Assembly: GCA_016271365.2 (NCBI GenBank)
Contig: JADMNL010000028.1
Span: 54,268,001-54,332,000, forward strand
Reading direction: 5' to 3'
DNA from: Neoceratodus forsteri
Lineage: Eukaryota > Chordata > Ceratodontiformes > Ceratodontidae
Length of the DNA: 64,000 bases
The position numbers and the translations under genes were made by a program. Every line of letters begins with the position of its first letter. The first letter of the stretch is position 1. Shown here piece after piece: positions 57,262 to 64,000 of this stretch. The notes beneath the pieces are model-generated. The model had not been told where the DNA came from, did not search any database, and saw only the letters and a program-made list of their open reading frames with translations.

Positions 57262-57893
57262 GGAGAGCAATGAGTACCAATGCCCATAGTCTGGGTAACA
57301 AGCTTCCTGAATTAGTGGCCTTGATGGAGGAGGAAGATCTGATATCGTAGCAGTCACAGAAACATGGTACACACAGAACCATGACTGGGATGTAAACATA
57401 CCAGGATACACTATCTATAGGAGGGACAGGGAGGGTAAAAGGGGAGGAGGAGTAGCACATAAGAGAAGAAATCAAAGCAACAGAACAAAAGGGTAAACAG
57501 GGAGGAGAAGAAGCACTGTGGGTCAATTTGGAGGCAAGCAATGGCACCACAATCCGCACAGGGGTTGTATACAGACCCCCCTCTCAGGGGGAGGAAATGG
57601 ACAAGGAAATGATAGAAAGTATACTTAGAATGGCAGATAAAGGGGAGATATTGCTGATGGGTGATCTGAATATGCCAGATGTTAACTGGAGTGCAGTTGC
57701 AGCAGCCACTGAAGAGTGGGTTATTCTAGATGCCCTACAGGGGCATGCCTTAGAACAACTAGTATTGGAGCCCACTCGAGAGGGAGCAATCTTAGATCTG
57801 GTTCTCTCAAATGGAGATGAAGAGAGGATCATAGATGTAGACGTGGTAGCCATCTGGGAACTAGCAACCATTGAACAGTATGGTTCACAATAA
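57262..57893 (+). pseudogene. CR1 ORF2, endonuclease domain
   Basis: STNAHSLGNKLPELVALME begins the EEP-type nuclease at about 57,270. DIVAVTETWYTQ holds the catalytic Glu after a one-base frame change near 57,345. RRDREGKRGGGVA and GVVYRPPSQGEEMDKEM follow, then ILLMGDLNMPDVNW with the Asp-Asn pair (about 57,650) and ILDLVLSNGDEER. The last block (SDH) is degraded near 57,880. In LINEs this nuclease nicks the target for primed reverse transcription. The frame from 57,528 to 57,893 is open. Confidence 0.85.
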
Positions 57894-58479
57894 CACAGCA
57901 ATAGAGTCAAGCCACAAAGACAAAGGTACTGGATTTTAGGAGGGCTGACTTTGTCAAAATGGGTGAGTGCCTAAGGAATGCACTAGCAAATGGGCAGGAA
58001 GGAGGGTGGAAGAACAATGGGGAATAATAAAACTGCCATCACAGAGGTAACAAGCCTTGTGTAAAGCAAATAAACAAAATGAAACGAGGTAAGAAACCAC
58101 TATGGTTCTCAAAGGAAGTGGCAGTGAAGGTTCAAGAGAAAAGAAAGCATTCAGGAAGTACAAGGAATCACAGAAGGAACAGGACAGAGAACTGTATCAG
58201 TTAAAGCAAAAGGAAGCTGGAAAGGCAGTCAGAACAGCAAAGGCCCAAACCGAGGAAAAGATAGCCAAATCAGTTAAGAAGGGGATAAAACCTTTATAGG
58301 TACATCAGGGAGAGAAGGAAGACCAAGGAGGGATAGTGAGGCTTAATAAAGGGAGGGAGGGTGGGCAGAGGTGACTGTGAAAAGGCAGAGATGCTAAACA
58401 AATATTTTGCTCAGTATTTACAAAGGAAGAGGGGAGGTACCTAAAACAAACAGTAGAAACACTCTGGATACAGAAGTTG

Positions 58480-59950
58480 ATACCAGCCCATTTACATAAG
58501 AAAGGGTTCTGAAAGAGCTCTTAAAACTGAAGGTGGACAAAGCAATGGGGCCTGATGGGATTCATCCTAGAATTTAAAGAACTAAGGGTAGAACTAGTGA
58601 CACCAGTGACTACCCCTTTAACAAATCATGGGAGGATGGGGTGGTACCTGAGGACTGGAGGAGGGCAGATGTGATTCCCTTCACAAAAGTGGGAGCAAGG
58701 CAGAAGCAGGAAACTACAGACCTGTTAGTTTAACCTCAGTGATAGGAAAATGATGGAATCACTTCTGAAGGAAAGAATTGCCAAGTATCTAGAGGCCAGA
58801 GGGGCACAGGACCCAAGGCAGCATGGATTCACAGGGAAGGTCATGCCAGACAAATCTGATAGATTTCTTTGACTGGGTGACCAAAGTAGTAGATCAGGGA
58901 GGGGCTGTGGACATGGCCTACCTAGACTTTAGCAAGGCATTTGACACAGTCCCACACAAAAGATTAATATCAAGTTAGCCAGCCTGGGACTGGGTCCCAA
59001 GATGACAGCCTGGGTAAAGAATTGGCTGGAGAATGGGACACAGAGAGTAATAGTAAATGGAGTCCACTCTGAAAAAGAGGGGTTAGTAGTGGGTACCATA
59101 GAGTTCAGATTGGACCAGTCCTCTTCAATGTCTTTATAGCGACATTGCAGAGGACTGAAGGAAAAGTATGTCTCTTTGCAGATGACACAAAGATCTGCAA
59201 CAGAGTTGATGCACAAGGTGGGTGGAAAGGATGAGAAGGGACTTGGCAAGGTTAGAGGAATGGTCAAATGTATGGCAGCTTAGATTCAATGCTAAGAAGT
59301 GCAAGGTAATGCACCTGGGAAACAAAACCCAGGGAAGAGTACACAATGGGGTGAGATACTAACAACAACAAAAATGGAAAGGGACCTGGGGTAGTCATAT
59401 CAGATGACCTAAAGGTGGGCAAGCAATGTGAGGCAGCAAGGAGGGCTGGGGAATACTGGGATGCATAGGGAGGCATCACCAGTAGAAAACAAGTTATTAT
59501 CCCTCTGTACAGACAGCTGGTGAGACCACATCGGAGTACTCGTGCAGTTCTGAGACCCAATCTCTGCAAGAGACATAGACAGGATGGAAGCTGTCCAGAG
59601 GAGGGCAACTAAAATGGTGCAGGGTCTGCACCAGAAGACATATGAAGAGAAACTTAAGGAGCTTAATATGTATAGCCTCGAGGAAAGGAGGGAGAGGGGG
59701 GACATGATAGAAACTTTCAAGTACCTCAAGGGAATCAACAAAATTCCAAGAGGGTAGCATCTTTCAAAAAAAGCGGTGTGCAAGAACAAGGGGGCACAAT
59801 TTGAAGATAGAAGACGGGCGGCTCAGAGGTAATTTAAGGAAGTATTTTTTCACAGAGAGGGTTGTGGATGTATGGAACGGCCTTCCAGAGGAGGTTGTGG
59901 AGTCAAAAACAGTGGTGGAATTCAAGCATGCATGGGACAGTCATAAGGCA
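58480..59950 (+). pseudogene. CR1 ORF2, reverse transcriptase and C-terminal region
   Basis: Pieces in changing frames: LKVDKAMGPDGIHPRI at 58,528, the RPVSLTSV region at 58,716, KERIAKYLEARGAQDPRQHGF at 58,770, and YLDFSKAFDTVPHKRL at 58,918-58,966. They continue with GPVLFNVFI at 59,116, FADDTKICN with both aspartates (59,174-59,185), and TKMVQGLHQKTYEEKLKELN, LEERRERGDMIETFKYLKG at 59,610-59,735. It has at least five frameshifts. The catalytic motifs look intact, which suggests moderate age. Confidence 0.85.
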
Positions 59951-60091
59951 ATTCTAGGGGGTGGGGGTAGGAAGAAGTAGGCTGCTGGTTAACTAGGATC
60001 TGCAACTTATTCATCAGGTAGGGAAATGGGCAGACTGGGTGGGCCAAGCGGTCCTTATCTGCCGTCAAATTCTATGTTTCAAATTCTATGT

Positions 60092-60414
60092 AGGCTACAG
60101 GGACAAGATTGCAGGGTTTTCTAAGGGGTATGAAACACTGAAATAAAGAGATGCTTTCTGTAGAGGAGGCGAGAGTGAATGCTTTCATATCAATTTGTAC
60201 CCCCCCCAATCAGGTCAAGAGCACAGGATTTTGTAAGGGGTACATACCTCTCAACCGTCCCCCAATTGTCAGGCACATCCATTTTCTATCCTAATTTGTC
60301 TCTGTCCTTCTTAAAGTATGTTAACAGGACTGAACAGTAATGACTGTAAGCACAAGATAATGTCAAACATTTGAGTTACTGACTTGTACTTCAGAAAATG
60401 CATTTTACGCTCAG
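60092..60414. other. Spacer between two opposed CR1 copies
   Basis: About 320 bp without recognisable feature. The 3' ends of the CR1 copies on either side face each other across it. Confidence 0.5.
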
Positions 60415-62125
60415 CCCCTCATACGAATACGCCAGCAGAAACAGACCACACAGTCTATCTAAGCCTGCTCTAGTGTGCAGCCAACACCCCTAGTTTGCAG
60501 CTGCCCCACCCCCTCCCCTTTGTCATCCCACTGCTACCCCCACCTCCCCCACCCTCACTCTCCCCTGTTCCCTGTCCCATGCCCTTTTGAAGCTGTTCAC
60601 AGATTTACATGATACCACCCATTCTGGTAGGGTGTTCCAGTTTGCTACCACTCTCTCTGTGAACTAGTTTCTCCTCATTTCCTTCCTGAATCTCCCCCCT
60701 CTCTATTCTTAGCCCGTGTCCCCTGGTGACCCTCCCCCTCCTTAGCTTAAAGCCCCCATCTGCCCCATCCTTATCGAGTCCCCGCAGATAATTAAATGTC
60801 TCTGTCATGTCCCCCCTGTCCCTCCTATCCTCTAGGGTGTACATATTGAGGTCTCCCAGCCTTCTGTTATAGTCTCTCCCCTCCATTCTACATATCGTCT
60901 TTGTTGCCCTCTTCTGCACCCCCTCCAGTAGCCTGATATCACGCTTTAAGTATGGCCTCCAAAACTGCACACAATACTCCATGTGCGGCCTTACCAGTGA
61001 TCTGTAGAGGGGCAAGATCACCTCACTTTGCCTGGATGAAAACCCCCTTGCTATGCACCCCCGCATTTTGTTCACTTTTGCAACTGCTCTCCTGCACTGG
61101 GCAGTGTTGTTCATAGTCCCGGTTATCATTACCCCTAGGTCCTTCTCCTCCTCAGTGATCCCCAGCTTAATCCCCCAGCCAGTATTCTCTCCTTGGGTTC
61201 TTCACCCCAAAGTGCATAACCTTACACTTCTTTGCTTTGAACCACAGCTGCCACCTCTCTGGGCACTCCTCTAGTTTGCATAAGTCCCCCTGCAGCTGCT
61301 TCCATCCCTACTCATCATCCACCACTGCTCCGATTTTGGTATCGTCAGTGAACAGACTTACCTTGCTAACCACCCCAGGTGCAATATCTGATATGAAGAG
61401 CCCAAACAATACTGGCCTCAACACAGAGCCCTGTGGCACCCCACTCATCACTGGCCTTGGAGCTGAGAGCTCCCCTCTCACCACCACCCGTTGCAGCCTA
61501 CCACTCAACCAGCTTGTAATCCAGTTCATCATTTTTGCCCCTACCCCTACACTAGTTAGCTTCCCCCAAGTCACCCATGAGGCACCGAAATGAAGGCCTT
61601 GCTGAAGCCCAAGTAAAGAACATCCACCGCATGATCCTTATCCAGCTCACCTGTCACCCAGTCATAATATTGTATCAGGGTGGTTTGACAGGATTTCCCT
61701 GAAACAAACCCACACTACCTCATATCCTGGAGGCCATTGTCCTCCTAGTATGACATCAGTCTTTCCTTTAATATTGTTTCCATGAGTTGCACACTAAGGA
61801 GGTGAGACTTACCGGACGATAATTACCCGGTTCATCCCTTGGCCCGCTCTCGTGTAATGGTATTACATGTGCCATCCTCCCGTCCAGTGGCACACATCCC
61901 GACTCCAGTGAGGTGTGGTACAGATCTGCCAGTGGCTCCGCCAACACCTCCGCCATCTCCCTCAGCACCCTGGTGTGAATACCATCCGGCCCTGGTGCCT
62001 TCTCTACCTTCAGTGTCCTCAGTTCCTCTAGGACTCTACTTGCCTCAACTCTTCCATCTGTCACCTCCTCTCCCCCAGTACCCACCCTTCCAGCCCATGC
62101 TGGTAGCGGTCCCCCCTTCTCATTC
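60415..62125 (-). mobile_element. CR1 LINE, 5'-truncated, minus strand
   Basis: The 3' end is near 60,415. The minus strand carries the C-terminal region at 60,605-61,129 (VNKMRGCIARGFSSRQSEV, YCVQFWRPYLKRDIRLLEG). RT follows with SGVPQGSVLRPVLFGLFISD and SLFTDDTKIG (FADD changed to FTDD, 61,341-61,352). Upstream sequence EKAPGPDGIHTRVLREMAE and NYRPVSLTSL lies at 61,768-62,085. It resembles the CR1 at 39,178-40,854 more than the one at 56,187-60,091. Confidence 0.9.
60605..61129 (-). pseudogene. CR1 ORF2 C-terminal region
   Basis: 174 residues open on the minus strand. It begins in the region after the RT and runs through LPLYRSLVRPHMEYCVQFW, RDYNRRLGDLNMYTLEDRR and DRGDMTETFNYLRGLDK, which correspond to the shared CR1 C-terminal blocks. 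The end is shifted out of frame compared with the copy at 39,297-39,710. It is part of the truncated CR1 and not a separate gene. Confidence 0.85.
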
Positions 62126-64000
62126 TACTAGCTTTAGCTTCCTGAGGGAATAATACCATTGTTTAAGATGTGTCCCTGATTTCTTTAAGCCTTGTACTGG
62201 ATTTATGAGGCTGGTGGTTCAGCGGTATGACATATTAAAATACAGAGATGCTTATGTGGATAAAGGGAATGAGTGAGTGACTGCATGCCAACAAAAAAAA
62301 CCAGCCCCAACCCTAAATACCCCCTTCCCTCTGGGCTTGCCACCTCACACTGCTGGCCTGAGCTGGTCAGCACTCAGAAGTTCTGGAACACAGCTCACCT
62401 CTCTCCTTCTGTCGTCACTAGGGCTTGTCTCCCCACCTCCCTTGCCCCACCACTTTACCTGGCGGCTACTACTTGCTGGCTATAGTAGGCTCCTGATGGT
62501 TTTGTTGTTATTGTGGTCCTACCACCACCCACAGTGCTGCTCAGTCTGGCTGACCTGCTGGTGGACTGCTCCTCTGCTGCTGGACTGGTGTGGCCCACTG
62601 CTGTTGGACTAGTGTGGTCACCTCTCCCCTCTGGCTCCTGTCCTCCGACCTCTGCTGATCCACTCCCATGTGTCCTCCTCTTTCAACTGCCATTTGCATC
62701 TGCATCACATGCACATGCCACACACACACACACACATATCCTCGGAACCCAGTGCTCCTACATGGGACTTGCACTATGACTACTGCCTCTCTGGTCCTGG
62801 TGGTCACACTCTCTCCCTCACGCTATCACTCTTCTTGCTATGCCAGATGGTGCAGGTGCCTGCCTTACACCATCTGGAACAGGGGCCCAGGGAAGATTCT
62901 AAGCATGCTTGATCGTGCTCACGTCGCAAGACCAACGGCACTTGCTCTACTCCCCGACCCCTCTGCTGCTGCAGCACCGCACGCACCACAAGTCTGCTGC
63001 TCTGCTGACCTTACTTGCAACTTGCAGCTACCTGAGGTGTTGTGGGTGTTGTGTCCCATGATGAAAACTCTGCACTACATAGGCATCACTTCTACTAAAG
63101 GGAGCTGCATGGCCAGTCACATATGTGGGGCTGGAAGGGGCTCCTGCCAGGTATAAAAAGTTTATCCATACTATGGGTTTTGATATTGTGGCAATCTATC
63201 GAGCCAGTGGGCTGCGAGTTAACGGTGTAGGAACTTGGCTTTTTCAGATACCTTCATCCGTAAGTTGTGGCCATCACTTGAGTGTTGACAGTAGGTGGGT
63301 GTGAGCGGGCATTTAAGGAGGGCTCAGAGCAGGTCATGGCTCAAAAAAAGGCACCCAGTGCAAAGGCCAACATCACTGCCTTACTGACCAGCTGAAACTA
63401 CAGCTTGAGGCAAACGGTTATATAAACGCGGCTGTAATGCCAGCCTGCTGTATAAGAAACAATCTGAAAATGGAAATTTCATCAATAATACAGCTTGGTT
63501 TTGTGGTAAACAGCCCCTCCCTATGGGCCAGAAGACTGAGGGTTCATGTCCAGGTGGGCATGGACTCCTATCCAACTATGATGAACACAGGCTGCAGTAA
63601 GGGGTCAGATGAAGCAAATTAATTTCTTTTTTACCTGTCTCTTATGGCAATGAAAGGTCCTCCACCAGCAATAGTGCAGCAACAGCAACAAGATCAAACT
63701 GGTATCAGACTTGTAGAAGGGATTTCTCTCAGTCAGTACCAAGAGGCGTGGGTAGAGGATTGTGGGGGAAGCCTGCATTTGCTCCCCCTGCCTTTGCAGT
63801 ACTCAGCCTGAGAACTTTCCCCTATGCATTGCTGTTAGTCCCTTACCTTTTGACAGCTCTAATGTTTTTCCATACAGGTTTTTTCTGCACTCCCTCGCAG
63901 GCTAGGCTGCTGTATAGCAACCCTGTCCCACAGACTCCGGCTGTCACAATTCTCCATCCAATTCCCAAGACCATACTCGCAGGGAGGGCTTCAGTAAGCC
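62126..64000. other. Unassigned DNA of 1.9 kb, no gene seen
   Basis: A (CA)n run lies at 62,719-62,736. Several open frames overlap each other in this C-rich stretch, but none shows a family motif or splice-bounded exon pattern that I can support. Possibly single-copy. Confidence 0.5.

Larger units (their letters stand above)
56187..60091 (+). mobile_element. Nearly full-length CR1 LINE
   Basis: ORF1 with esterase, ORF2 with endonuclease and RT, then a 3' UTR with GGGCAGACTGGGTGGGCC, GTCCTTATCTGCCGTC and two near-copies of AAATTCTATGTTTC at 60,067-60,091, the CR1-type tail. Both ORFs have many frameshifts, so it is inactive. It is the only CR1 here with ORF1. Confidence 0.92.

Noticed and set aside
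62273..63156. Several overlapping frames of 70-162 residues near the right end
   Set aside because: They overlap in different frames of a C-rich stretch. None shows family motifs or exon borders that could support a host gene.

Overview
The window is vertebrate nuclear DNA made almost entirely of repeats. I found no supportable host protein-coding gene, tRNA or rRNA gene. The retroelement mix is CR1 LINEs with the typical ATTCTATG-type 3' end, L1/Tx1-clade LINE fragments, an L2/Rex1-like LINE tail, a tyrosine-recombinase retrotransposon of the Ngaro/DIRS group with an SGNH-hydrolase ORF, and an endogenous-retrovirus LTR with a tRNA-Ser-type primer site. This mix fits a large-genome tetrapod. 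An amphibian such as a caecilian seems most plausible to me, but a reptile cannot be excluded from the sequence alone.

Layout: 1-6,372 is a minisatellite of about 110 copies of a 56-60 bp unit in two interspersed variant types. 6,373-14,240 is mostly AT-rich DNA without genes, interrupted at 7,580-9,408 by the first copy of an unrecognised modular repeat element. 14,240-14,845 holds a minus-strand retroviral LTR and leader. About 14,850-21,972 is G-rich and contains the degenerate Ngaro-like element (gag, RT-RNase H-YR, hydrolase, split direct repeats). 22,279-23,800 is a minus-strand CR1. 24,727-36,582 is a dense cluster of the modular element, with a 24-copy array of a ~142 bp unit and a CR1 fragment inside it. 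36,585-41,320 is an L1-clade fragment followed by a 71 bp minisatellite split by a minus-strand CR1. 41,600-43,246 is a plus-strand CR1. 43,807-48,000 holds hairpin elements, an L1-clade fragment and another modular element (44,770-46,957). 50,284-54,166 is the most complete A-to-F modular element, with an L2-like LINE inside it. 55,000-60,091 is a nearly full-length CR1, and 60,415-62,125 is a second CR1 in the opposite orientation. The remainder is unassigned.

All coding remnants are broken by stops and frameshifts, so none is likely to be active as it stands. The most interesting candidate is the modular family. Its copies share an ordered set of modules (A, B, C, D, E, F/T, some with a tandem array G), an ATGTTTGCTTGC motif inverted near both ends, long internal palindromes, and a 70-71 bp exon-like block with splice-like borders. 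I saw no transposase in it and do not recognise it as a named family.
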